A stretch of 64,000 bases of DNA, from NCBI GenBank assembly GCA_949128115.1, contig OX421967.1, forward strand, positions 25,994,635-26,058,634, given 5' to 3'. Below the pieces are notes generated by a model. The model had not been told where the DNA came from. It did not search any database and was given only the letters and a program-made list of their open reading frames with translations. Source of the stretch: Anaspis maculata. Its lineage: Eukaryota > Arthropoda > Insecta > Coleoptera > Scraptiidae. The translations under genes were made by a program, and so were the position numbers. This document shows positions 12,651-24,544 of the stretch, piece by piece (within the stretch, counting starts at the first letter, position 1; each line of letters begins with the position of its first letter).

Positions 12651-13681
12651 CCGTTCATGGACCTGTACTTAAACTGGACTTATAATACCGTATATCGCCA
12701 TGACTCCAGTAGAATGCCGACATTATCGTTATCCCTAGGGACTTTCATTTTCCACAATTAATATTGACCGTTCTGCTACGATGACTTTTCTCTGATGGCG
12801 ACATGACATCGCAGTATAAAGTTTAGGTTAGGTGTCAAAATGACATTTTCAAACTTGCTTGAGAGGCATAGCCGCTTTCTTTCGGTCGCTTGCAGCGTTT
12901 TGTACGTACATGTGTTCATAGGTTCCGGTAATTCAATAGAAAGGACGATGTTCCGTGTCTAAAATTGTTAACTGAAGTGTGTTGAATACACGGTGTGCTG
13001 TTGGGCACTAGGCCGTTTGGCTTTTTTGTTTATGTTCCCCAATGGCTGGCCAATGCTTGTGTTTTTCTGTATTCTGTAACGAAATAGTAGAATTTCATTC
13101 AATAATTGATTGACGGCAATCTTACTTGTGAAAAGAAAACACTCTCAAGGCCCGAGCTGTGTGGTCCAGTAGGAAGTACCTAGCTGTGGTTTGTGCTGCC
13201 GAAATCATAGTGCTTGCGCCCCTTCTATACCGTGCATTTTCTTTCGCAGAACTACTGATAAATAAAGTTATAAAGCACACCAAATTCGAATTCGACACCA
13301 CAAATCCGGAAACTTCCCACGTTGAAAAAAACGAAACTGTCAAAATGACGTTTCTGGTGCAGGGATCAGGCCCTCCTTGGATCACGCTTTCTGGTGCAAA
13401 ACTGATAAATCGCAACCGTGATCCCTGATCGCAACTGCGTTGATTTTGAACTTTTGAAGCAACCTTCGATAAATTCGAAAGACAGTGACTCTCAAACTTC
13501 ATGACTGTTTCAACTTGCGAACTTGCAATGAGTTCTTCGAAACGAAATAAACCTGATGGCTACTTTCGAAGTAAAAAACATATTATTGTAAATTGAATCA
13601 GTTATTATCAAGGAGGTTATAATTATAGCAGGAGGGAACATGAGCTCAAAAAAGTGAAGCCGTGTGACGTCACGTTCTGTG
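12651..13681. other. Region with overlapping ORFs but no supported gene
   Basis: Two ORFs overlap on opposite strands (13122-13502 minus and 13159-13428 plus). The plus ORF opens with a non-ATG start and has a hydrophobic N-terminal stretch; neither shows a recognisable domain or flanking splice sites of note. Probably non-coding or old repeat sequence. Confidence 0.35.
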
Positions 13682-13899
13682 TATGCAACCCGTAAGTTAT
13701 GAACCACACGAAGGCACACGACCACGAGTCACAGAGGTCCATCCCACAGAATCATGAATCTGTCACTTCGAATAACGTAGTGACAGAATCAGTCAGTTTT
13801 TGTGTTTGTGTTTTTCCTTTGCCAATTTCTTATTTTCATAATGGCGGAATCAGTCGCTTTCATGGCTTTTGGATGCCGAGACCACCAGCGGTCACCGCC

Positions 13900-14345
13900 C
13901 TGAAATAAATTTTTCGAGCAGAAAAAGCAAAAGGGCATAGCGTAGCAGAAATGGAGAGCAGAACAGAAGGAACAGAGACGAATAGAAGCAGGTGCAGATA
14001 AACAAGCTACAAGACTCTAGATATGCCAAACCAAGAATACAAAGAGCTACAAGGCAAAGTGCCTAGATGCACGCTTAATCCAAACGTGAAGGCTGATGGA
14101 AGCAGCGATTTGCAAGGTTGTTGTGGTGTGGTGATGGGGTACAGACGAGTAGCTACTGGAAGCTACCAGGGTATATCGTGTTGTGGAAGGGAGTGATGGA
14201 GCACTTGAGGTCATGTGAGGAATCGCTGAAGGAGGGCAGAACTCTGGGGCAGTTGTTGGGAGAGGACGAAAAGGGGCTGAAATGGACGACAAAGATTGAA
14301 AGACAACAGAAGAGGTGCAACACTGATGATGACAAGATGTGGCAG
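13900..14345 (+). mobile_element. 3' end of a non-LTR retrotransposon (C-terminal zinc-knuckle region), decayed
   Basis: One frame reads LARLLWCGDG..., then VMEHLRSCEESLKEGRTLGQ followed by LLGEDEKG. This matches the pattern at the end of many LINE polyproteins: IARxRCGNE, YW, xxCxxC, then EHLLxxCxxxxxxRxxL. Upstream the frame is broken by stops. An AT-rich tail follows at about 14350. It faces the minus-strand LINE fragment tail to tail. Confidence 0.55.
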
Positions 14346-14429
14346 TCGAATTTTGTTTTATATTTATCAACACATTATATTTATTTTGCGGCGTAGTGTG
14401 AATAATACAAATAAAAATGTAACATTTTC

Positions 14430-15530
14430 ATAAAATATCAACAATAAAGCTCAGTTCTTTCTCGACCTTATCAAATTTTTCTTGATGTATGAACTTCTCA
14501 TCGTCTCTTGTCTTCAGCGAGCGTTCTTCCTTTATTCCAGCTCAGTCAATTTTTTGTAACTATTAATTTTACTGTTAATGCTTCCCATGCTTCTTTTTGT
14601 CTGCCCTGATTTCTTATTCCTGTCATTCTCGCTTATCGTTCTACTGGTCTATCCTCGATTATGCTCTCTAGGCGTCCTCAGCAACTCAGTTGTCTCTTAT
14701 CTACAAATTTTGTTGCAGGCCTCATCTTAGCTCTTTTCTTACTCGGGGTTACGAATTGTGTCTCCTTAGTATTTTTTACTCCGCAGGTGCATACTTCATC
14801 CCCGTTGCTTCACGCTCCTTCTGCATTCTCTTAGGTAAGACCTCCATGTCTCACCTGTGAGTCATCAGTCAGTACTGATCTGAAAATCGTCTTATAGGTA
14901 CTTTCAGCTTGGTCTTCTTTGTTACTTCTTTTTTATTTATCAGTGTCTTAGTAGTACATATTACTGGTGGTATTCTTGTACAGACTTTTTATAGCACTAG
15001 TTAGTTACTTTTTCACTCCTCGTTGCTCTCTGAATTATTTGATGCACTGTGAAGATGAGGCTTTGCACGCTACCTTTTTTTCGAAGTCCACTTTGAGTGT
15101 TCAGCAACGTTGGCTCTATTGTCTTTTTCAGTTTCTTTCCCAGTAGTTGTATATTTTCATTGGCATGTTCAGCAAGGTGATGTATCTATGGTTTGCACAC
15201 TCGTTAAGAACCCCCTTTTCTTTCCTATGCTTTATATTGTAGATTTCCAGCAGCAATCTTTTTCCCGCTTCTCCCAAAGCTATTTATTATCTCTGTGTCC
15301 AGGAGCTTTGCCGTTTTTCAGTTCCAGGAATGCTTTTGTTCTTTCAGGTCTTCTGTTAGCGTCCCTTCATTTCTGTCTTCGATCGTATTTTCTTTGTTAA
15401 TGTCGTCTTCATCAGTCTATCTTGGTTGTGCACTCAGTAACTCTCGGAAATGTTCACTCCATCTTTCCATTACTTCTTCAGAGACCACCAGTAGTGCTCG
15501 ATCCTTCCTTATTGATTATGGAATATTCTG
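14430..15530 (-). mobile_element. Decayed non-LTR retrotransposon reverse transcriptase fragment
   Basis: Reading the minus strand from about 15525 gives SEEVMERWSEHFRELLSAQP, then with frameshifts LKNGKAPG, later ISLLN-like ITLLNMPMKIYNYW, and then QSGLRKKGSVQSLIFTVHQI. These are the ordered landmarks of LINE reverse transcriptases: the WxxHFxxLL pre-RT segment, LKNGKAPGxD, the RxISLLN block and the QxGFRxxRSxxDxIF block. The catalytic FADD region is not intact, and several stops and frameshifts are present. It is dead and on the strand opposite to the host FAR gene. Confidence 0.7.
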
Positions 15531-16503
15531 GTGAGACTCAGAGATCTTGAATATGATAAAGTTATTCTCAATTGTAAATTTTCAAAGAGATTTACTCAAG
15601 TTTCAATAATAATTCTTAGGCCAAGCAGTATCGTTCTTCTGATTCATCATTATTCTGTGGTTTTTTAATGCCTTTCATCATGGTGCTCTAAACTAAGATC
15701 TAGGCCTCCTAAAGCTAAGCCTCACATCATATCCATTTCATCAAATCATCACTTATGCACAAAAGAACTTGAAGGTGGACTGGGTCGAGACGCCCATACT
15801 TCAAGTGACTTTTTTCTTTGTTCACTTTCTTTTTGAGTAAAAGGCAGTATCTTCTTTTCGATCGTGCATGTGAAATCCAAAAATAGGCATCCTTGAATTT
15901 GGAAAGATAAAACCAATATTAGTTATCAAAATTTTGTGGCATTTTTGACTCTCAAGTAGGTATTTTTTTTATACCTATTTGACTTGCTTCCATTTTAATA
16001 TTATGAATTATCCAGTGTAGGTGCACACTAGTACAACACACACGTAGGTCCGTACGCACAATATTGGTAACTGTACTGGGTTGAATGGGTAGGTACACAG
16101 CAGCTGTGCACTGGGCAGTGCAGGAGGCATACTTTGGCTTGTTCGAGCTTTTCATTTGTTTGGTCTTCCATGAGTTCGCAAGGCGGTTATGTCCTTTTTG
16201 ATTCGGCACTGGACAAGGGCACACGTCGTAAAGGATACAATCAAATCATTTGGAGCTGCAAATCTTGGATTGGGCATATTCGTAACTTCAAAATTTATTG
16301 TTCTAGATTCACTCACTTGTGCAACAGTATTTTCTAGTTTGGATTGTCTTCTGCTTGGAAAAACTGTCTCTGAACGGCGATCGCTGTGGTTTTCACATTC
16401 AAAAACCTCAAAAGCGATTGAAAATGCCACATTGAAGAGCGAAACTGACAAATGAAAAAATTTAACCACAAAAACGAATGATATGCTGTCACTTTGCTGT
16501 ATA
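15531..16503. other. Inner flank of the composite element, no supported gene
   Basis: ORFs at 15952-16224, 16152-16469 (minus) and 16134-16337, 16189-16455 (plus) overlap each other. None has a family motif I recognise. They lie inside the inverted repeats of 13682-16568 and may be remnants of the original element. Confidence 0.35.
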
Positions 16504-17056
16504 ATTCTGTGGGATAGACTTCTGTGATTCGTGTGCCTTCGGGTGGTTCATAACTTACGGGTTGCATACTCAAATACATGATTTCCCCTCACCCCGTTCC
16601 GCATCAAATTTCCTCGCCTACAAGCTGGGTTACGTTCCCTCCTTATATTCTAACCTCCTTGGTTATTATAAAATAATATAATATCCATAAATATTTATAG
16701 TACAAAATGTGCCGATGCAAGTTGCGGATTTTCTATAATCTTTTGAGAACTTCTGTTATGATAACGATAATGGTAGCGCCCCTGTGGCGTCATTTGTTGT
16801 TTGGTCGGGTAGGGTGATCAGCAGTCCATTTTAAATACAGGTCCATGCTCCCGTTTCATAAGCGATGTTACATTATCATAGCAACCGTCGATAAGGTAAA
16901 AATAATAAATCCATGGTATTATTTCCATGGCAATAAAACCAAGTTGAATTTCAACTGAGCAACTGGGTCTGAGTAACTTGATTGAACTTGATTTTCAATC
17001 TGTCAAAACATCCCTAATTTATGATCATATATTAATGCGACATACCTTCGTTGCAG

Positions 17057-20000
17057 ATGGCGTCCATTTCCTCGTTCTACTCCGGCAAGAACATCTTCAT
17101 CACCGGCGGAAGCGGCTTCCTCGGCATAGCTCTGCTCGAAAAAATCCTCAGGGCACTGCCGGACCACGGAAACATCTACCTCTTGCTGCGGCCCAAGCGC
17201 GGCAAGGCCATCGCCGAGCGTCTGGAAGAGATCAAGAAGAACCAGATTTTCGAAAAGCTCCTGGAGAAGAAGAGCGTCGAAGAAGTCTTCGCCAAAGTCA
17301 GCGCGGTCGCCGGAGACGTGGGCCAGGACAACTTGGGTCTGTCGCCCGAAGACCGGCAGCTGCTGACGCAAAACGTCCACGTCATTTTCCATTCCGCGGC
17401 CACTTTGGATTTCGGCGACACGCTGAAAACAACAGTTTCCATCAATCTGCTGGGGACCAGGCGGATAACCGAGCTGGCCAGGCAGTGTCCCAAGCTGAAA
17501 GTGCTGGTGCACGTCAGCAGTGCGTACGTCAACTCCTACAAACTCGAATGTGATGAGGTATGGCTTATTTGAAGTGGCGCCTTTTTGTTGTTAAGTCGAA
17601 AAGGAAGAAGTACTGGTGATTTTGTGGTCGGGCGGTCTAATGGATGAGGGTTTGTTCCAACAAAAGATTCCTGGATCGCTCTGAACCAGTCACAGAACTG
17701 TTCAATTTTTTTGTGTAATTTCTGCGAAATACCCAATGCGCATGTCAGTCACAAAGTGGCTAACAGTTCTTGTTCTCGACCGTGCCCGTGTAGTGAAATG
17801 ACGGAACGTAGAACGATTCATGAACAGTCATAAGTTTGATAGGAATGCTCGAAGGACCATCAACGGTCCCGTTTTTTGTTTTTTGTTTTCTATGTCTTTT
17901 TTTTTAAACTTTGTTGTTTGTTCAAATGATACGATGCTAATTGTTGAAATGAGTATACCCTTATGTAGGGGTGAGCTGCGATTAAACTGATTGAAGTGCG
18001 CTAAATGTCTTACAACTTGAATGGCGGATAATTTTTGAACGAAGCCTAAAACGTACACAATATAGGTACATTTCTCTAGAAAATTTAATCCTCTACAACT
18101 TTGCTCTTTCACATACTTTTTATTATCTCTGCGTTAGGAGAAAAAAGTGTGCATTTCAAGGGTTTTTCATGTTGCTAATAATTATGGTTCACACTACAGA
18201 TTGGTCCATTCTTTTACGTTATTTTGACAGTGATTATTCTACATTCGTAACGTAAGATAACAGACCAACACCACAGTAGTAGGATACAGACGGTGATCGG
18301 TCCATTTTCTTACGTTTACGTCACGGTTATAGCTCGCCAAAAATCTGCAAAAAAAAGAATTTGATGGAACCAACTAATCCGTAGTTGCCGATTCCAGATT
18401 CTCTACGACTTGCCCAGAGATCCCGAGGAACTAATCAAAATCGTGGGCCAACTCAGCGACGAAGAACTCGAAAGGAAAACGCCAGAACTGCTCGGCGAAC
18501 ACCCTAATACATACACAATCACCAAACACATGGCTGAATTTGAAATCAAGAAGGTCGAGCGCTTAATCCCATGCACCATAGTCCGTCCAAGCATGAGTAA
18601 GCTTTTTTCTGTCTTCTACTTACCATAGAGCGTTCAATTGAATTTCACGTCATAGTAAGCTATGGTTTGGTCGCTATCCTTGTTTTATCACCAGATTTTT
18701 CGAAAATCAAGGCGACTCGACGTGAAATTCTATTGAACGCTCTAGTTTATTTTTGTTTCAATTTTTATGAAATGACTGGTTTGACAGGAAGGCTCGAGGT
18801 AAATTGATTCGTCTCTTGAATTCGCGATCACGTCCTTGGTTCCACTTTGGCACTAGCGAGTTCGGACCGTTCCATGGGAGAAACAGCTCAAGCTTGGTCA
18901 ACTAATTACCCTAACCAAGCTATCAGTGTAAACGAGAATAAAAGACAGTTTTTGACTCATAAAATGCCAGAAAAAAAAATCATCTTTGATGCTTCATTGT
19001 CGCTTTCTATAGTTCAGAATCAATATCAGTTGTCTCGATATGCGAAAAAGGTGAACGACACCACCGTTAATCTAATAATTACGCCTACTCATGTTCAAGT
19101 TACCGCGAGCGTACGCTATGTTCATTAGTCGTCTAATTTGTCATACGGGAATGGTTTTGTTTTCCGTTAGTACAAGTCCAACACTCAGTGCATGATCAGG
19201 CAAGAGGTACATAGACAACGTAATTAGAATCAACAACCTCCTAATTGATTGGTAAACAAAAGGAACTTCCGTTTAGCAGGGAATCTGTTTAGTATATTAA
19301 TTTAACATGACACGTACCTGGTGCCTACTGTATACGATTTAGAGGAACCGCGAAATAAATGTAATAGTTTTCAATAATCTCTGATGATTGAAAATTATGG
19401 GTAAAGGCTATGGTACATCTTGTTCTTCTCATAGTTTTCAACGACGATGGTGATTATATGGCCAACATTCTCTCAGATTCCCAGTTTGGTTTCAGGACGG
19501 GTCATTCAACTCAGGGGGCAGTGTATCGATTGTTTACTGATCAATTTTGAGAACGGTCATCGAAGTGCTTGCGTTTTTTATGATTTTTCCAAAGCTTTGG
19601 ACAGTATTAATAATCATTGATTGCTGTTAAACAATTTGGAGAGGTACGGTATCAGGGGTAATGCATTAAGTTTGATTTGGTCACACTTGGCGGGTAGAGA
19701 ACAGTTGCATGGGTAAATGGGCGTGGAGTTTCGTACCACTCAAGAAGGGTTGGGTTGACCTCTGGTGTTCTTGAGGGTAGTAACGTGAGACCCACTCTGT
19801 TCAATGTTTCTATAAATGACATATCTTCTGCTGAATGTGATTCGCTGTGTACTCTGTATGCCAATGATGTTTCGATGTGTGTGCCACCATAGAGTACCTA
19901 CAGGGCAGGCCTAGAGGGTCAGGGGTGTTGATTCAATTTGTAAGAACATACCTACTTTTAATCACATTTGCCATAGATTAGGTAGGTACTTCTTTCCGAG

Positions 20001-23000
20001 TTACTTTCTGAATGTGTTGAGGTCGCAAGGAAGTTTCGTGGATTTTGGCCTGCTCAAGCCAATTGCCTTGCCTCCATTCAGTTCGGTTACCACTGCCCAG
20101 CAACCTCTTGTTCAAGTAGCCACTTCACAAAGATCCATCTATTGCACGTGGAGGCGCTTCATTTCTTCGGCCGTACTTCTGTCACTTCTTTTCTTCCTCA
20201 TTGATTGAGATCACCTTACCGTTTATCAATCAGCATTCGCAGCATTCATTAGAGCGTCCGGCAATGACCGTCAGTGCCGTCAGGGTGATGACCTGTAGGA
20301 CTGCTGGAAAAGTTATTTCAAAGTTCAGAAATTACACACTTGAGTACTTACGTGATTTTTTCAGTCATCGGTGCATGGAAGGAGCCAGTCCCTGGGTGGA
20401 CCATCAGCAAAAACGGACCGCAAGGCTTTCTCATGGGCGCCGCCAAAGGCGTCGTCCGCCGTCTTCCGGTCGGCATCAACCTGATTTACGATTACATTCC
20501 GGTGGACATCGTCGTCAACAATCTCATCGCCGCCGGATTCAGTGCCGGTAATGCAGAGCTCTCTTTCATCCCGAACATTGCTAAGGTCTCCCGGTTTCAG
20601 GCACCAAACAGACGAAAGAGGTGGAAATCTACCATTGCACCTCCAGCACGCGGAAACCGTTCACGTGGGCCTTGATTGAAGACAAAGTGAACGGCTTCTT
20701 GCACGAGTATCCGCTCAAGTCGGCCGTGTGGTACCCCTATTTGAAGTTCCTGCCGTCGATCACTTGGTATCGCATCTCGGCGTTCTTCGTTCACATGCTG
20801 CCTGCCATTCTACTGGACACCGTCACCAGAGTAGCTGGAGGCAGACCTATGTGAGTTGACAAGCACCATCATGTTTGTGTCTCAGTAGGTAGTTGGTCTG
20901 TCAAGTTACGTAGCCATTGGAACCTCTCTAGGCTCTTCAAGCCAACAGGTATACCTACTCTACTCTGCACTCAAACATGAAAATGGGCTTTTTTGAGGCT
21001 TTCATGCTTCAAGGAGTAGAATAATAGACAAAGACGGCAGATCCAACTCCGCTATGATTGGTGACATATCTACAGTCCAACCAAGCTTACATGAGCCGCG
21101 GAAAATACATGAACTAATGCGAATTCTGGCCGACTCGTATAGTGGGAGCGGTACGCAAAAGCATACCGCATTTTGGAGTGCAGTAACGAGATCTTGCATG
21201 GGCGTACTTTATACCAAGACAAGCGATTTGACCCGCAGCACTCGATATTTCATCCCTTAGGGGGCCAATGGGGGCCCTCCAAATTTTCAAGATGCAAGAA
21301 CTTCCACAAAATGATCATTGAGTATCGTCATGTATGTCATAAGTGAAGCTTACGGGTCTATTGAAAATGTTTTCGTCAAATGTCGTCGTGTCCGATTCAT
21401 TCTTCACATTTGAAAAACAAATTCTTTCGCAGAGGTCAAAAAAACTTTTTATTTTTTCTGCTGTGCAAGGAAACGACAAATTCATATGTTTTGTTGCGTT
21501 CTCAACTAAATCGCGTTCCGTAAGCCCAAATATGAAGACAATTTTTTCGCAATATCATTTTCCCAAGAAGAGGTGACCTCTTCAGTACACTTTTTTCAAC
21601 AGCATTTTTTTCAATGTTCCTAGTGGATAAGACTGTCAATTTTCGCTGATATGAGAAGCTTGAACTCTTTTCTTAGTAATTTCCATGCAACATGGCTTCA
21701 AAACATACAAGAGAGCCCTAAAACTTTTTTTTTCTGCTGGGCCGTCAAATTTTTGGCATGTTGATTTTGTAGTAGGGGAGACGCGCAAATAAATAAGATC
21801 TAGTCTAGGCGAATAAGCTCTACCGGAAAATATACCTACTTACACCTAACGACTCAGCGTTTTGTTGTACTGCAATAAAACACGTCATGGAAGAATATTT
21901 TCTGTTGAAACCAAATCGCCTGTGCCTGCAGCCTGGATTGAATACTGGTCCGCGTCTCTCCTACTATAAAATCAAAATATCGTAAGTTGGACGGCCCAGC
22001 AGAAAAATATTTTTTTTGGACTCCCTTGGGCGTTTTAGAGTCATGTTGCTTCGCAACCACCAAGAAAAGAGTTCGAGGTCTCCATTCCTGCAAAAATTAC
22101 GAGTTATATCCAGTGGGGACATAAAAAGAAATGCTCTTGGAAAAGAGGTACTGAAGAGGTCACCACTTCTTTGAAAAATACCATTACAAGAAAAATTTCT
22201 TTATAATTAGGTTCAAGGAATGCGATTCAGTTGGGAACGCAACAAAACATATGAATTTATCGTCTCCTTGCATAGAAGAAAAAATAAAAACAGTTTTTTT
22301 GACCTCGGCCAAAGAAATTTTTTTTCAAGTGTGAAGAATGAATTGGACACAACGACAATTGATGAAAATATTTTCAATAGACCCGTAAGCTTCACTTATG
22401 ACATACATGACGATATTCAATGATCGTCATGTGAGAGTTTTTGCATCTTGAAAATTTGGAGGGCCCCCATTGGCCCCCTAAGGGACAAAATATCGAGTGC
22501 TGCGGGTCAAATCGCCTGTCTTGGTATAAAGTATGCCCATACAAAATCTCGTTACTGCACTCCAAAATGCAGTATCGATGTGTTTTTAGGTGTGTACCGC
22601 TTGCACTAGTAGAAATATCACCCAAATTGTCAGAGCGATGGCAGCGCGTCAGGGCTCATGTCAGTTTGATGAGGGGGGGAGGGGGCACTTTAAAATTTCT
22701 TTTTGGTGACTAACTCGGACTCTCGCTCGGACTAGCATCTGCTTGTAAATCAAAAACGCCTATAATATAGCATGGAAATGAAGCCAAGTAGGGGGCTGAC
22801 ACCAAGGGTGAAATTTTGGACTTCCTACAGCCCAGCGTAAGCTGCATCCCCATGGTAACGCTTTTGCTTGATTCCAGATTGGTAAAACTCCACACGAACG
22901 TCAACACTTCACTAGGCCGGTTGGAAAAGTTCATTTTTACGGAATGGAAATTCCACGCAAAGAACACTCAACAGCTGCACTATTCATTATCAAAGAGTGA

Positions 23001-23346
23001 CCAAGAGATCTTCAATTTAGACATTTTCGAGCTGTCTTGGTTGAATATTTTCAAAGACTTGGCGGTCGGCGCCAGGGTGTACCTCAACAAAGAACCGCTG
23101 AAGAATTTGGCCTCAGCCAGAGCCAAGGATACGATGTGAGTCCGTCGAAAGTACGATTGATTTCTTCAAAATGCTAATGCCGTTGGGTTTTTTGACGATG
23201 TTTTCAGATTGTTAATCGTGCATTACGCTTGGCTGGCGGCGCTGGCGTCCATTCCCTGGTATCTGTTCGCCTCATTGACGGGGTTGAAGATGACATCAGC
23301 GGCTTTCGTAGTGCCCATTTTTTATTTGCTGTTCAATTTGTTGTGA
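17057..23346 (+). CDS. Fatty acyl-CoA reductase (FAR), complete, six coding exons
   Basis: Catalyses NADPH-dependent reduction of fatty acyl-CoA to fatty alcohol for waxes, ether lipids or pheromones, normally at the ER or peroxisome membrane. Exons: 17057-17557, 18398-18596, 20365-20547, 20601-20850, 22878-23135, 23208-23346; phases agree throughout, giving 509 aa, the usual family length. Visible landmarks: nucleotide-binding TGGSGFLG at residues 16-23; VHVSSAYVN at 151-159; catalytic YTITK (Y206, K210); WKEPVPGW directly after the exon 2/3 junction; the sterile (C-terminal) domain from about residue 300, with LVKLH and a hydrophobic C-terminus (about 465-509) able to anchor the protein in a membrane. 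The ATG at 17057 directly follows TTGCAG, so a 5'UTR exon lies upstream. Introns 2 and 4 carry a dead RT and a long palindrome. Insects have many FAR paralogues, so substrate cannot be given. Confidence 0.9.
18626..18744. mobile_element. Hairpin MITE in FAR intron 2
   Basis: AGAGCGTTCAATTGAATTTC followed by ACGTC at the left pairs with GACGTGAAATTCTATTGAAC followed by GCTCT at the right. These are about 25-bp inverted ends of a 119-bp element lying 30 bases after exon 2 of the FAR gene. Confidence 0.7.
19450..19892 (+). mobile_element. Decayed Jockey-like reverse transcriptase fragment in FAR intron 2
   Basis: The translated blocks, in different frames, read SDSQFGFRTGHST, VFYDFSKALDS, LLLNNLERYGIRGNAL, SGVLEGS with a following LFN, ND, and LYANDVS. 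These are ordered RT motifs (QxGFRxxxST; DxSKAFDxV; LLxKLxxYGIRG; GVPQGSxLGPxLFxxxIND; YADD). The catalytic YADD is YAND here, stops and frameshifts are present, and PQG has become LEG, so it is inactive. Confidence 0.75.
21045..22640. mobile_element. Long palindromic (foldback) element in FAR intron 4, about 1.6 kb
   Basis: The left arm (about 21045-21800) and right arm (about 21935-22640) are reverse complements with moderate divergence. Paired blocks include CATTTTGGAGTGCAGTAACG, TTGACCCGCAGCACTCGATA, GGGGGCCAATGGGGGCCCTC, AAGCTTACGGGTCTATTGAA and TTTCTGCTGGGCCGTC. The centre lies at about 21860. It fills most of the 2-kb intron between FAR exons 4 and 5. No transposase frame is open in it. 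Confidence 0.8.
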
Positions 23347-23692
23347 ATATTTTTTCAAGTACTTAGGTTTTTTATGTTTGTATATTTTAAGTACTTACGT
23401 GGGTTTGTCAGATAAAAACGTGAGATAATTTCTTCTGATGTTTTATTTGTGCAACAAAGGTCTGCATCTGCTAGCCCACTACATGTAAGATAAAGCGATC
23501 GGGAATGTTCAGAACCTGATCTAGGGCTAATAACACATAGATCACCGATTTTCTGCCCGTCGCGAGCATCACATTTTTTCATCATTCCATCGTTAACTTT
23601 AATAGGTCGCGGGTACAAAAATGGCCTGCTAAAGATGGGTATATGGTATGTTATTCTCACTAGTACTTGTGAATACTATTTTCTTTAGTTGT

Positions 23693-23698
23693 AATAAA
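23693..23698 (+). terminator. Likely polyadenylation signal of the FAR gene
   Basis: AATAAA 347 bases after the FAR stop codon (23344-23346). It is the first canonical signal downstream on the plus strand that I see. Confidence 0.5.
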
Positions 23699-24407
23699 TT
23701 ATATAGATTTATTGAACAATTGCCACTTTATCAAAAAAATATTGTGCTAAACTCAAGATTTGTCTGAGTAATGTTAAAAACAAACGAATCTACAGCGGTA
23801 CCTTGGCACCCTGTCTGCGCTTGCCCGAGCATTTTATGTCAATTCAACGTCGAAAAGGATGCGCATTGCGCAGTTGCCACGTCAGACATACTTGCAACGT
23901 TGCCATAGCGGGTGCCAAGGTGACGGTTATGTTCCCGCGACCTATAGTTTTTTGAAGTTTGCGGTAAAAATTCATCCATCTCATCGAGTGATTGAAATGT
24001 GGGTTTTTTGGATACTGGAATTACTAGAAGAGGTTTTGAGCACGTGGGAAGTTCCGTGATAACGATCTGCGTCGCCACCATATCCTATGCTAATTTCAGA
24101 CCAGCCTTAATTTCGTGGCTGTAATAATTCACGATAAAAATATGAGTTTATACTAAAAATGAAAAAAAAGAGCAACGACACCCAAGCTGTCGCCCATCCA
24201 TATGTAATGACTGCGTTCGAAGTTGTTTGACTTTGCTGATGAAGTATTTCCAATGAAGTAGGTACGCGCGGCAGCAATTTCGCCTTGTTCGTGCTTTTCA
24301 TATTGTGGCAGAGCCTTGATGCCCCATAACATTTTCACGTAACGACAATCGAAGCTGGAGGAAGTCGACGTTCCAAACAAGAATGTTGGAGCACAAACGT
24401 ACAAAAC
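23699..24407. other. Spacer between convergent FAR and STAG genes
   Basis: Both genes end toward this stretch. It contains an imperfect inverted repeat (GGTACCTTGGCACCC at about 23798 and GGGTGCCAAGGTGAC at 23909), perhaps a small MITE. No gene is seen. Confidence 0.4.
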
Positions 24408-24413
24408 TTTATT
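24408..24413 (-). terminator. Likely polyadenylation signal of the STAG-family gene
   Basis: TTTATT on the plus strand (AATAAA on the minus strand), 132 bases past the stop codon of the minus-strand STAG-family gene. Confidence 0.6.
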
Positions 24414-24544
24414 GAACTGCTTGTAACAAAAAACCCTAAGCTAATAATGCATTATATCAATAGCGCTTTAAACTTAAAAACTTTCGAGCTACAACTTGAA
24501 ATCTTGAAACAATAAGAACATAACTATAAACTCTGTGTGAGCTC

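Larger units (their letters stand above)
13682..16568. mobile_element. Composite region bounded by about 65-bp inverted repeats
   Basis: TATGCAACCCGTAAGTTATG at 13682 is repeated in inverse at 16549-16568. The match extends inward through GAACCAC, CGAAGGCACACG, TCACAGA and ATCCCACAGAAT on each side. Between the repeats lie two opposite-facing fragments of non-LTR retrotransposons (13900-14345 and 14430-15530). This looks like a TIR element into which LINEs inserted, although two inverted copies of a dispersed repeat would give the same picture. Confidence 0.55.

Noticed and set aside
13122..13502. 126-aa minus-strand ORF and overlapping 89-aa plus-strand ORF
   Set aside because: Mutually overlapping, no motif, no splice context, and the plus ORF lacks an ATG start.
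16978..17553. 191-aa plus-strand ORF and the 169-aa minus-strand ORF at the same place
   Set aside because: Out-of-frame shadows of FAR exon 1 caused by its high GC content.
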